This document shows, one piece after another, positions 25,753 through 38,600 of a stretch of DNA of 64,000 nucleotides (position 1 is the first letter of the stretch; every line of letters begins with the position of its first letter). The stretch is from Apostichopus japonicus. Taxonomy: Eukaryota; Echinodermata; Holothuroidea; Aspidochirotida; Stichopodidae. Where the stretch lies: positions 14,410,484 to 14,474,483 of the forward strand of contig NC_092564.1 of NCBI RefSeq assembly GCF_037975245.1, in the 5' to 3' direction. A program made the translations under genes and the position numbers. The notes under the pieces were generated by a model. The model worked only from the letters and a program-made list of their open reading frames with translations, ran no database searches and was not told where the DNA came from.

Positions 25753-28477
25753 CAAATTTAAATTAGACAGACAGACAGATAGAGGGCGTACTTCACTTAA
25801 AACCCTAGTTCTCTATCAACTGAAACTTTGTTAGTTTCAAGAATTTCTAGATCTCTTGAAGTTACAACCTGTCCATCCATCACTGTCGTCCTATCTTCTG
25901 TCTTTTCTAAATTTTTTATGAAAAATTAAATAAAAAATGAATGTATCAAATATGTCACAAATTTACTACTTTTAAAAACAGCATCACATCTGTTACAAAT
26001 ATTAAATTGTCTTAAATAATTGCTAAGGTTTCCATAACGAGGCCATATAAATCAATGACAAATTAAATGCCAATTTTCCCTCCATAATATTTACTTAAAA
26101 AACACCAAAACAGTTCATATGCCAAAAGATTGAATGCCTGACAGGACAGTATACTCACATTCTACTAAATTACTTGCAATTATGGTAAACATAATTGCAT
26201 TGACACATTAGTGTATGCAAGGACGACGGTAATTGTCAGAGTCTCGGCCGAGTCAGATCCTGCTGCAAGACAACGATGCATCTCCTCCCCGTTACTCTTC
26301 AAAACTTTTCCCTTTCTCTTTTATTTAGTTGTTACCAGGGGTCATGTATCCTTTATGTTTGTATAATTGTGTAAACTGGAGGCTCTAGGAAGACCAGCTA
26401 TCCAATTTGTCACAGAATCATATCCAAGATGGTGACCGCCGATGGGCTGCTTTCTTCTTCTTCTTCTCTTTCTTTTACGTTTATAAGCAACACACACACA
26501 TCACATAGCAACTTATTCTGCGAATCAATTATCAGACTAGTGATACAACATTTCCGATGGTTCATGCGAAGCCCCTGTCGCCAGACAGGGGCAGAAAGGA
26601 GGAGGATGAGGAGGAGGAGGCGGTGGTTATGGAGAGTATGGATCGAGTGAACAATGACAGTATATAATCAGACGAGGATCTCATGACTCGAGTCAAACTC
26701 ATTAATTGATCTCACAAATGTAAAAAAAAAATTGGAAAAATTGAAAAACAATTGAAGGTTGATAGAGTGAAGCCAAGGGGTGGAAATCAACTTTACATTC
26801 ATGAGGTGATGGCTATTTTATATTGTTATAAATCAGCTGACATTCCCACTAGAATATATGAATACAATTTATAGGTTTGTATTAAATTCATGTGCAGTGA
26901 CTAAAAAAATTTTTTTCAGAACATATTTGTTTTGTTCTTAAGCTTCGGTAGTAAAGGGAAACTTAAAAAATTTGAATTATCAAACTTGAAAAGCAGTTTG
27001 TATTTAATACTAATGTTTTTGATTCTATAACTTCAAAGTAAGCAATCTATTTTTCTTTTCTCCCATTGTCTTACATATCCATTACTAATTTAACACAAAG
27101 ATATAGCAGATTAAACATCCTGGCCAAAAAACTCTCTCCTGTATTAAACACGATAAAATAAAAAAGCAAAAACATGACTAGTATTACAGTAACCAAAAAA
27201 AAGAAGTATTTCTTTGATATAAGCTGTCATTTGTTAAGTTCTGAATCCATTACTGGATTGTACTATATTTGCTTAAATGAAATATGGTTTTTGATATGTG
27301 TGTATTCACTGCGATTAAAAATCTGATTACTATTGTTCAACTCAGAATAGACAAAGAAGTTGTTCCTACAGAATCTGTTAAAAGCATCAAGCAGGTCTGG
27401 TTATGGATGAAACTTTTTTGAACAAGTTTAAACTGTTTAAACTTGCTTTTCAACTTTTTATTTTTATTTTTTATTTATTTAGAAATATAAAACAGACGGT
27501 ATACATTTTATGAAATGAAATATTTGATACGGTAAACCCAGAATTTGATGGAATATATATAAAATATAAACAAACAGAATGGAGAAGCCAAAAGTACTCT
27601 CTGCTACTGGTACTTGGAGGAGACATTAACCAATCATCATCATATGACAGAGAGATCTTTAATTGCAACAAAAACAACTCCATCTTGCCAGCTTTGGAAG
27701 ATGTTTTAAATGTGGTGCCTGGAAGTAGCTGTCATTTTATACATCATCTGTGATGTCATATTGCCTCTAGGATCTAAAACAATTGCACTCTCCCCTTTGT
27801 TATTTCTTGTCATATCTTCAACATAGAATGTGAGTGTTGACACTGAAACCAATGCCATCATTCGATCATTGTAAAAGAGCTTGAAATATTTGTGATTCAG
27901 CATTTACAAAACCAATCTCCATCACAGAATATCAACATTGTTGTAAATAGAAAGAAAATCATACGGAAGAAAAAAATGGAAGCATGTGTGGCTCGATGAT
28001 GTCAAATTTATACTTGATCAAGTCTTCAGGCTTGTGTATCATCATTGAACAATATTAAATCTGTGCTTTCTCCCAAATGAGTATAAGATTGGTTTTCTTA
28101 GCTCTGTTTGGAGAAGTTTGTTCATTACTGGTATCTCTATCACAAAGACCTATGGTGATGTTTGGGTTTTGGTCTCCCTAAAGCTGAGTTTATTTACAGT
28201 CACTAACAGGTAACAGTTACCAAATATTTACTACTCAAATGAAAATGTTAACTAATATTGCAGCTCTGCTAAGATGCAAATTTTGAGGAAAAAACCAAAG
28301 AACCGGTAAATGTCTAAAAAAAGAAAATTTGATGTCACACCGGCTTGTTTATCTACCATTTACAAAATTAATCTATCAACTTCAAATTTGATGTAATCTG
28401 GAGAAAGGTCAGTAGGTCACTCTAATGTAACTAACAAAATGGAAAACAAATATTCCTCTTTCATCAGTCACCAATAA
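25753..28477. other. AT-rich non-coding DNA
   Basis: No gene evidence. A compact GC hairpin at 26571-26592 is listed separately, and a purine-rich stretch follows it (26593-26640). Confidence 0.5.
26571..26592. repeat. Perfect 9-bp GC-rich hairpin
   Basis: GCCCCTGTC and GACAGGGGC flank a 4-nt GCCA loop. It lies in an otherwise AT-rich region and is followed by a purine run. No terminator role applies in a eukaryotic setting, and the function is unknown. Confidence 0.8.
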
Positions 28478-31400
28478 GTCCTCCTCATACTTGAGAATAT
28501 CAGAGAGACTATATGAAGAACTGTTGAACAGCCTCATACTAGAGAATATCAGAGAGACTATTCTAAGAACTGTTGAACATCCTCACACCAGAGAATATCA
28601 GAGAGACTATTCTAAGAACTGTTGAACCTCCTCATACTAGAGAATATCAGAGAGACTATTCTAAGAACTGTTGAACCTCCTCACACCAGAGAATATCAGA
28701 GAGACTATTCTAAGAACTGTTGAACCTCCTCACACCAGAGAATATCAGAGAGACTATTCTAAGAACTGTTGAACCTCCTCACACCAGAGAATATCAGAGA
28801 GACTATTCTAAGAACTGTTGAACCTCCTCGTACTAGAGAATATTAGAGAGACTATTCTAAGAACTGTTGAACCTCCTCGTACTAGAGAATATATCAGAGA
28901 GACTATTCTAAGAACTGTTAAACCTCCTCATACAGTACAAGAGAATATCAGAGAGACTATTCTAAGAACTGTTGAACCTCCTCACACCAGAGAATATCAG
29001 AGAGACTATTCTAAGAACTGTTGAACCTCCTCACACCAGAGAATATCAGAGAGACTATTCTAAGAACTGTTGAACCTCCTCGTACTAGAGAATATTAGAG
29101 AGACTATTCTAAGAACTGTTGAACCTCCTCGTACTAGAGAATATATCAGAGAGACTATTCTAAGAACTGTTAAACCTCCTCATACAGTACAAGAGAATAT
29201 CAGAGAGACTATTCTAAGAACTGTTGAACCTCCTCACACCAGAGAATATCAGAGAGACTATTCTAAGAACTGTTGAACCTCCTCATACTAGAGAATATCA
29301 GAGAGACTATTCTAAGAACAGTTGAACCTCCTCATACTAGAGAATATCAGAGAGACTATTCTAAGAACTGTTGAACCTCCTCGTACGAGAGAATATCAGA
29401 GAGACTATTCTAAGAACTGTTGAACCTCCTCACACCAGAGAATATCAGAGAGACTATTCTAAGAACTGTTGAACATCCTCATACTAGAGAATATCAGAGA
29501 GACTATTCTAAGAACTGTTGAACCTCCTCGTACTAGAGAATATTAGAGAGACTATTCTAAGAACTGTTGAACCTCCTCGTACTAGAGAATATCAGAGAGA
29601 CTATTCTAAGAACAGTTGAACCTCCTCGTACTAGAGAATATCAGAGAGACTATTCTAAGAACTGTTGAACCTCCTCATACTAGAGAATATCAGAGAGACT
29701 ATTCTAAGAACTGTTGAACCTCCTCATACTAGAGAATATCAGAGAGACTATTCTAAGAACAGTTGAACCTCCTCATACTAGAGAATATCAGAGAGACTAT
29801 TCTAAGAACTGTTGAACCTCCTCACACCAGAGAATATCAGAGAGACTATTCTAAGAACTGTTGAACATCCTCGTACTAGAGAATATCAGAGAGACTATTC
29901 TAAGAACTGTTAAACCTCCTCATACAGTACTAGAGAATATCAGAGAGACTATTCTAAGAACCGTTGAACCTCCTCATACAGTACTAGAGAATATCAGAGA
30001 GACTATTCTAAGAACCGTTGAACCTCCTCACACTAGAGAATATCAGAGAGACTATTCTAAGAACTGTTGAACCTCCTCATACTAGAGAATATCAGAGAGA
30101 CTATTCTAAGAACTGTTGAACCTCCTCACACCAGAGAATATCAGAGAGACTATTCTAAGAACTGTTGAACCTCCTCATACTAGAGAATATCAGAGAGACT
30201 ATTCTAAGAACTGTTGAACCTCCTCATACTAGAGAATATTAGAGAGACTATTCTAAGAACTGTTGAACCTCCTCGCACTAGAGAATATCAGAGAGACTAT
30301 TCTAAGAACTGTTGAACATCCTCATACTAGAGAATATCAGAGAGACTATTCTAAGAACTGTTGAACATCCTCATACTAGAGAATATCAGAGAGACTATTC
30401 TAAGAACTGTTGAACATCCTCATACTAGAGAATATCAGAGAGACTATTCTAAGAACTGTTGAACCTCCTCGCACTAGAGAATATCAGAGAGACTATTCTA
30501 AGAACTGTTGAACCTCCTCATACTAGAGAATATCAGAGAGACTATTCTAAGAACTGTTGAACCTCCTCATACTAGAGAATATCAGAGAGACTATTCTAAG
30601 AACTGTTGAACCTCCTCATACTAGAGAATATCAGAGAGACTATTCTAAGAACTGTTGAACCTCCTCATACTAGAGAATATCAGAGAGACTATTCTAAGAA
30701 CAGTTGAACCTCCTCACACTAGAGAATATCAGAGAGACTATTCTAAGAACTGTTGGACCTCCTCACACTAGAGAATATCAAAGAGACTATTCTAAGAACA
30801 GTTGAACCTCCTCATACTAGAGAATGTCAGAGAGACTATTCTAAGAACAGTTGAACCTCCTCATACTAGAGAATATCAGAGAGACTATTCTAAGAACAGT
30901 TGAACCTCCTCATACTAGAGAATGTCAGAGAGACTATTCTAAGAACAGTTGAACCTCCTCATACTAGAGAATATCAGAGAGACTATTCTAAGAACTGTTG
31001 AACCTCCTCATACTAGAGAATATCAGAGAGACTATTCTAAGAACTGTTGAACCTCCTCACACTAGAGAATATCAGAGAGACTATTCTAAGAACAGTTGAA
31101 CCTCCTCATACTAGAGAATATCAGAGAGACTATTCTAAGAACTGTTGGACCTCCTCATACTAGAGAATATCAAAGAGACTATTCTAAGAACAGTTGAACC
31201 TCCTCATACTAGAGAATATCAGAGAGACTATTCTAAGAACAGTTGAACCTCCTCATACTAGAGAATATCAGAGAGACTATTCTAAGAACTGTTGAACCTC
31301 CTCATACTAGAGAATATCAGAGAGACTATTCTAAGAACAGTTGAACCTCCTCATACTAGAGAATATCAGAGAGACTATTCTAAGAACAGTTGAACCTCCT

Positions 31401-32428
31401 CATACTAGAGAATATCAGAGAGACTATTCTAAGAACAGTTGAACCTCCTCATACTAGAGAATATCAGAGAGACTATTCTAAGAACAGTTGAACCTCCTCA
31501 TACTAGAGAATATCAGAGAGACTATTCTAAGAACAGTTGAACCTCCTCATACTAGAGAATATCAGAGAGACTATTCTAAGAACAGTTGAACCTCCTCATA
31601 CTAGAGAATATCAGAGAGACTATTCTAAGAACTGTTGAACCTCCTCGTACTAGAGAATATCAGAGAGACTATTCTAAGAACTGTTGAACCTCCTCGTACT
31701 AGAGAATATCAGAGAGACTATTCTAAGAACTGTTGAACCTCCTCGTACTAGAGAATATCAGAGAGACTATTCTAAGAACTGTTGAACCTCCTCGTACTAG
31801 AGAATATCAGAGAGACTATTCTAAGAACAGTTGAACCTCCTCGTACTAGAGAATATCAGAGAGACTATTCTAAGAACTGTTGAACCTCCTCACACTAGAG
31901 AATATCAGAGAGACTATTCTAAGAACTGTTGAACCTCCTCACACTAGAGAATATCAGAGAGACTATTCTAAGAACAGTTGGACCTCCTCACACTAGAGAA
32001 TATCAGAGAGACTATTCTAAGAACTGTTGGACCTCCTCATACTAGAGAATATCAGAGAGACTATTCTAAGAACAGTTGAACCTCCTCATACTAGAGAATA
32101 TCAGAGAGACTATTCTAAGAACAGTTGAACCTCCTCATACTAGAGAATATCAGAGAGACTATTCTAAGAACAGTTGAACCTCCTCATACTAGAGAATATC
32201 AGAGAGACTATTTTAAGAACTGTTGAACCTCCTCATACTAGAGAATATCAGAGAGACTATTCTAAGAACCGTTGAACCTCCTCATATTAGAGAATATCAG
32301 AGAGACTATTCTAAGAACAGTTGAACCTCCTCATACTAGAGAATATCAGAGAGACTATTCTAAGAACTGTTGAACCTCCTCATACTAGAGAATATCAGAG
32401 AGACTATTCTAAGAACTGTTGAACCTTG
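28478..32428 (+). repeat. 49-bp satellite array, about 80 copies, with higher-order structure
   Basis: The unit contains GAGAATATCAGAGAGACTAT, TCTAAGAACTGTTGAACCTC and CTCATACTA, 49 bp in all. Most copies differ at a few sites only: CTGTTG or CAGTTG, CATACTAG, CACACCAG or CGTACTAG, and CCTC or CATC. Rare longer units carry an extra AT (GAATATATCAG) or an extra CAGTA. The block 28818-29024 is repeated exactly at 29070-29276, a 252-bp shift equal to five units plus both insertions. Each unit holds the inverted pair AGAATA and TATTCT around a 10-nt loop. As 49 is not a multiple of 3, the short open frames across it are meaningless. The edges decay into unique DNA. Confidence 0.95.
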
Positions 32429-33241
32429 TAAATCAATAGACTATATCTGCCAATGCTTTAAGTTCATGTCACTGTCTTTATGGTGATCCAAATCCATCTC
32501 ATCAATGATTATTCCTCCAATTTGACTTAATGTTTATAGAAAGAATAATCAATCAATGACAACCAGCAACATGCCGAAGGCATGCACGCTCGCTCGCTAT
32601 AGACCTCCCGTCGCACTCACCGATCAGGCAATGTAACGGCAAATTACAGATTATTACGATAAATTAGCATTAAAGTAAAGTTGCAATGTAATTAATAGAA
32701 AAAGTGATCAAAGTAATCATGCAACTAGACCTTAGAAGATAACGATGATGATGATGATAATAATGATGATGAGCTATTTCCATCTGTGTGTAACTGTACA
32801 CGTTCACGTTTGTTGTAATGTTAAGTTATGAGATGGAGGCATGAGTTGGAGAGGATATCACTCATTAACAAAATCATATGAAATAGTTACAGCTGACATT
32901 TTCATTGCAGTCCATATTTCTTCGCCACTGATTGACTCACTTGGCATAAATTTTGATGTACACTTTGAGAAATAAGATAAACAGAAATAAAAAAAGAGAA
33001 AGAGAATTAGTCAGAGAGGAATTTATTAATGCTTGCGAAGATCACAAAAGTAAATGCTTTGAGGCAAACTTGATGGTGTTGATGGCATATTGGCGTCAGT
33101 TGTTGATTTGTTATGTCGTTCACGTCAATTATATATCTTGCATACTAAAACCAATGCAAAATATCTCAGTTTAATATTCTTCGTGATGTGATGATATGAT
33201 ATCATGCAATTACAAATTTTCAGCGCACAGCGCACAGTACA

Positions 33242-33242
<1 letters not shown>
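32429..33242. other. Non-coding DNA
   Basis: A short (GAT)n tract lies at about 32738-32771. No gene evidence. Confidence 0.5.
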
Positions 33243-33278
<36 letters not shown>

Positions 33279-33324
33279 TATATATAAATATATATACTAT
33301 AATTTCAATTATATATATGTATAT
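33243..33324. repeat. (TA)n tract and left AT-rich inverted arm
   Basis: A long TA tract ends in ACTATAATTTCAATTATATA (from about 33296). The reverse complement of this arm lies at about 35587-35620, so the arms bracket the hAT block. Confidence 0.85.
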
Positions 33325-33372
33325 CAGGTGCGTATCCAGGGGGGGGGCGTTGGGGGCGCGCGCCCCCCGGGT

Positions 33373-33495
33373 AAGAAAAAGAGGAGAGAAAAAAAAGAGA
33401 AGAAAAAAGGAAAAAAGAGGGGAAAAAAGAGGAGGAGGAGAGGAAGGAAGGGAAAAGAAAAAGAAGAAAGAGAGAAAAGGGAGAAAAGGAGGGAG
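33373..33495 (+). repeat. 123-nt uninterrupted homopurine tract
   Basis: Only A and G occur between 33373 and 33495 on the plus strand. Long homopurine mirror-like tracts can form triplex (H-DNA). It lies immediately inside the left end of the hAT-like element. Open frames across it on either strand are low-complexity artefacts. Confidence 0.9.
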
Positions 33496-34465
33496 TAAAA
33501 GAAAAACGCGAAGACACCGGGAAAAGTAAGAGAAACAGTGACATCATTACAGCGCTGAAGGGTAGCCAGTGACGGATCAATGATTTCGTAAAAGTGTGAC
33601 TCACCCTACCCCTTACACCGACAACTCCATTTTTTGACGTTTCCATTTTTTGACGTTTCCATTTTCCTCTCTCACTAATGATCTATATATATACTATATA
33701 TGGTCTATCATAACGCGTGTGTAGAATTGTGCTATGAAACCAACTGTGGCTGGTATCGAACTCGACCGTGTCGTCGGGGAACATGACGCATTTTGGGATG
33801 GGGGCGACCGCCCCCCCCCCCATTCAGCATTTTTTTAAATGATATCGCTAAGTAATTTCAAAATAGAAAGTGCTTAGATGCAACTTACAAGGCCTGGGAA
33901 GTGTCATTTCCAGCGATCTGGGAGACCAAAATTTGCTTGTACGCTTCGCGCTAACAAATGGTCCTGGGTAGTGCCATTTCCAGCGATCTGGGAGGCATTT
34001 TCGGCCAAAATTTTCTTGTACGCTTCGCGCCAACCTATGGTGGCGCTACGCTTAGATAATTTGCCTACAGGCTTCGCCCCTCCCTTGGCAAATTCCTCGC
34101 TACCCTCGTGTTCGAATTTGTAACGCAAACAGCAGATATCACATCATATCAGTGAGCATGAAAATGGCGTTCCAGGATGAAAAGCCTCAAAACTGTCCGA
34201 CTTGCCTGAAAAAATAACCAAAAATTTTCGCGCGCGATGCGCGCGTTCAACGTGTTAATGTCAATATCATATAAGCAAGCATCGGTTATTACATCGCATG
34301 CCATCATGTACCGTTCGGTCCGTTCAAATTGCGCAGTATACCGCGGGATGCTAATGTAAACAACGACATGTCTCATGTAGATGTATAAAAAACATGGAGG
34401 TCCAATTATGTCAAAACTCTCTTTTACATTAGTAATGGCGAATTAGGGTCTGCACCCCCACCGCG

Positions 34466-34849
34466 CAGTGGCGGAGCGTCCATACGGTCAGGGGGGCGGA
34501 TGCCCCCCCCCCCCTGACGGACTCAAATGGACTGCTGGCGCCTTTTTCAGCTCTTTACCACTTTTTACTTTATTCTAGATTATTGACTTTTTTATTGCGC
34601 TCTCATCTACTTATTGACATTTCTCACATTTTGTTGGTGTCATTTGGCGATGACACCTTATTCTTCGTTTATCTGCAAATTAGCCAGGCCCGGAAAGGGT
34701 CATTTCCGATGATCTACGGAGTATCTTTACTCAAAAAATTTCTGTACGCTACGCGCCAACCAGTGGTGGCGCTCCGCTTAGATAGTGTCGAAAGCGCCCC
34801 TATAGACCATTCTCGCCCCTCCTGACCAATACCCCTAGCTCCGCCACTG
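34466..34849. mobile_element. Nested hAT MITE, 384 bp
   Basis: It begins CAGTGGCGGAGCGTCC and ends with the complement CTAGCTCCGCCACTG. The flanks CCACCGCG (34458-34465) and CCGCCGCG (34850-34857) agree at 7 of 8 positions, a slightly decayed hAT target duplication. Removing it joins a C-rich stretch to CCTCCTACGCCTATG, which looks like the right tip of a further hAT copy, so it probably inserted into an older hAT end. No coding capacity. Confidence 0.8.
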
Positions 34850-35523
34850 CCGCCGCGCCTCCTACGCCTATGTGTGTAGTGTTCGGTTGAAGGAAATATC
34901 TGCTATTTTTTCATTTCCTTCAACCAAGTTTTAAAATAGCCGTTATAAGAGGTATTAATATTTCTACACCAATAAATTAACTGTGTCTGAATTTTCGAAA
35001 ATTTCTGCATCACACTTCCCTCTACTCGTGCAATTTTGACCGGTCTGTTAGGGGTTCAAGGAAGTTTTTCTATATTGGTTGTCCATAGATGACATTTTGT
35101 ACAACATTATGGGTATGTTTTCAAGTGAGTTTATTCACGAGAAATGTGAATTTTCAAATTCTAAACAAATACGGGGCTTAAAACCTTGAAAAGTGGGGCT
35201 GACGGGTATTGTGGGCCGCGACGTAGAATCACCTACAAAAGCAAAGACCCACAGGAGATGCGATCAGGTCGAACATGATGTGTGCCGGGTTGACAATCTT
35301 CAAAAAGGTTATGGATGGGAAAAAACTATTAGGAAATACTTGGTTCTCAGGCAAAAAGTGTACATCTGGTTGGTCATTTCAAGCCTGAGAAGTGCCGTTT
35401 CCGGTGATCTGGGGGGTATCAAAACAAGAAATTTTCTTGTACGCTGCGCGCCAACCGATGGTGGCGCTCCGCTTAGATAGTAATTCGCGCCCCCCGGGTT
35501 TGAAAATCCTGGATACGCACCTG

Positions 35524-35546
35524 TATATATAGTATATATATATATG

Positions 35547-35582
<36 letters not shown>

Positions 35583-35635
35583 CTATATATACATATATAT
35601 AATTGAAATTATAGTATATATATATATATATATAA
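35524..35635. repeat. (TA)n tract and right AT-rich inverted arm
   Basis: A TA tract containing ATAATTGAAATTATAGTATA, the reverse complement of the arm to the left of the hAT block. A 63-bp TA-rich spacer separates it from the element tip at 35523. Confidence 0.85.
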
Positions 35636-38600
35636 GCAAAGCATCTTAAAAGCAATTTAATTCAATGATCCTGGCATCGAATATCACTCAGTAAATTCAT
35701 AACTGGCTGCAGCTATTACGACTCCAAGGCAAATTCCGATGTACTCGGGAGATACCACTTATTTGCATCAATTTTTGCCAAACCACAAATTTATGAACTT
35801 ACAAAAATTTACCCAGAAGAAAAAGAGAGAGAGAAAAAAAAAGGAAGGAATTATCATATAAAATAAAGCAACAAAACTATGATGTTACCATGAAGTATTT
35901 GAGCCATACGAAGGTAAAGAAGAAGAAGAAGTTCAAGTCCAGCGTAAACTGCCTAAGTAATTTACCATTAGGCTAATACATTCAATCTGTACTATATATT
36001 TGCATGATTCATATCAACAAGACAATCTTTAATATCCCTAATGGGGAAACATCACTATCACTGCTGTTTGCTCTGCGGGCTGACAGATTAATCACTTAAA
36101 AGGACATATTTAGAAATCTAAAAAAAAAAAAAAAAAACAGAAATAATCATAATATAATGATAATACAAACAACAGATAAAAAGCAAAAAAGAAAAGCTTC
36201 AACCTGCAGACAAATCTATGCTTTACAGTACAAGGCAATAGCCTCTCCATGATAACATACGTACACATCAATGAGTTATATCATGTAAAGTGCTGTTACA
36301 AATGCCAACAAAACAGTTATTGGAGATGGCAGCATTTTGAAAACAGCCTCTGGCATAAAGACGTGAAATGGATATCACAATTGAGAGATATATGGCATGT
36401 GCACCTATTACCATTGTACAAGGTATATATCAATAATCTATTGGTGGTATTAAAACAAAAATTTATGGTACTATACAATCATCACAACAAAGGCTGACTC
36501 AACATAAATTGAAAGGAAAAAGAAGGGAAAAAAAGGGAGGGGGATTAAAAAAGGTGAAGGTATATAGTCTTAATATATAACCAGATGTTTTAAACTTTTC
36601 TTCACTAACTATTATAAACTCAAACCCATCCATAAAAGGGGCCTGATCCATCTGTTGGAGTTGCTGTAGATTGGTACATAAACTGTAAATAGATATTAAA
36701 ATGCGGGGTATTTTTCGGGGTCACTATATGGCACTTGCTCAAGTTTGAGATAATCTAGTTTTCAAAAGGTCATAATTTCAAATACTTTTGAGAAAAAAAA
36801 GTTGATTTTATATTTTAACTGACATGCTTGTACTGTCATAAAGTGGGATATTCAGGTCATTTACATTGCAGCTGTTACAATATGATTAATATATGCATTA
36901 TGGCTTAATATGCATTTTATAAACGCTGTTGATTTTTAAAATTTCTTATGCATGCTGCTCGTGCTCATGACAATGCAATTCATTGATATGTATATATTTA
37001 TTTCAAAAAGTAAATATAAATGTAAACAATTTTCAAATTTAACATTTGTTCCTTTTAAATTGGTTAATATTGTAATCGGGATAATTTATGCAATCTGTCT
37101 GAGTGATGAAGTAGTGCCGGGGATCAGATCATGTTATATTATCACAATGATGTATATACTGAACCGTATTTTAACTGTACCTTTCATTTTGTTAAGAGAC
37201 AAAGTACAGTAGGGAATGCATGCATTGCTCAAAAATGCAATATTATTTCAAAATAATATTCATCAGATTTGGCAAAATTTTACCAACCAAACTAAAAAAG
37301 CAGCTTTGAGCTCATCACGCATGATAGCTAAAGAGGCAATGGACTGATGTACGTAGCAAAGAGAAGCTCTGAGCATAAAAGATATAGAATGGGGGGGGGG
37401 GGAGGATCCTGTCAAAATGACAATGTTGATATTTATTCAGTTTAACCGTATAGTTAACCCCTCCTCCCCCACCCAAACCTTAGCTATTCCACCCTTCCTC
37501 TACCCCTAAGTAATAATATGCTAATCAGTGAGCTACTGTAGCTGTAATACAAAAAAAAATTGTCTCTGTTTTTACATTTGATACCATTCATTTAGTATCA
37601 AATCAAACAATATTAATTTTACAAAGTTCTATAATTATATATGGAAGAAACTAAAGAAGTACAAAAAAGAAGGGAACAAAGAAGAAGAAAGTATCAATTA
37701 ATTAGTGGAAATTCTTGGATGAAGGATGAAATAACACTTAACAATTAAACCAATGATGCAGAGAGCAAAAAGGGATTTTTTTTTATTTCATCCAATTCTC
37801 CCATACCTTTGTGTGTAATTATACAGGTAAATATGAAAAGCAAGGAAAACAATAAAACGAAGTATATAATATATGGTTGCAGGCGACTTATCAATATAAA
37901 TTGAGAGCAACTTGATCGTAATCGACGCTCCGTAGCTAGAGACCCACGGGGGCTGCTTGACGATTTCATTAATGACAATCCCTGATCATTATCATCTTCA
38001 ATATCTAATAATGAGAATACATGTATGCGTGTATTTATACATACTCGACTGTATACGGTAAATGTTCAATGAGGAATACAACACTTCTTTCATTATAATA
38101 CAGAACAACCAATTAGTCAACCTCATGCATTTTAATAATTATTACATGGGAATTTTACTTCCATTTATGCAATGCCAGTGTGTTTTTTTTTTAAAAAGCC
38201 TGTTGCGTATATAGTCAAAGTTTAACATGATATGACTTGAGGGCTTTCCAGGGAAAGAGAGATATACCCCGTTGGGAGTTAGAATGAGTACAGAGTTTTG
38301 ACCCAGCTTGCCACTACATACCGTACATAATACATATTAAATTAAAATCAGCAATGGACGCTGATCCGGATCAGACTGAGATCATAACGACTCTTGAGGT
38401 TTCCTCAAGGGCTCTTTTGTCTTTCCGGGAATAATTTATTTCGTTTATCCTGCAGCAAAATGTTATGCCAAATGATCAAATTGCATGTATACTACAACTT
38501 CAGGGATGTGCAGGGCACAACTATAAGCAGCTCTTTACAGCATTATACAACATGGAACCAAAGTTCTTGTATAATTCAAGAGACAACCTACAGAGGCTTT

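Larger units (their letters stand above)
33325..35523. mobile_element. hAT-like element, 2.2 kb, CAGGTGCGTATCCAGG TIRs, with nested insertions
   Basis: The tips are perfect 16-bp inverted repeats: CAGGTGCGTATCCAGG at 33325-33340 and its complement at 35508-35523. They are backed by G/C runs, as in hAT elements. The 8-bp target duplication cannot be resolved because both flanks are TA-rich. Inside are four diverged copies of a subterminal block with TTGTACGCTTCGCGCCAACC (near 33939, 34015, 34741 and 35437). Three of these are followed by GTGGCGCTCCGCTTAGATA, so several related elements or ends have piled up. No transposase is recognisable. An inner element occupies 34466-34849. Confidence 0.75.

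Noticed and set aside
28818-30070. Repeated 68-69-residue frames in the 49-bp array
   Set aside because: The period is not a multiple of three and frames close after a few units; identical peptides reflect the higher-order DNA repeat.
33196-33646. Lys/Glu/Arg-rich and Ser/Phe-rich frames of about 100 residues
   Set aside because: Generated by the homopurine tract and its complement.
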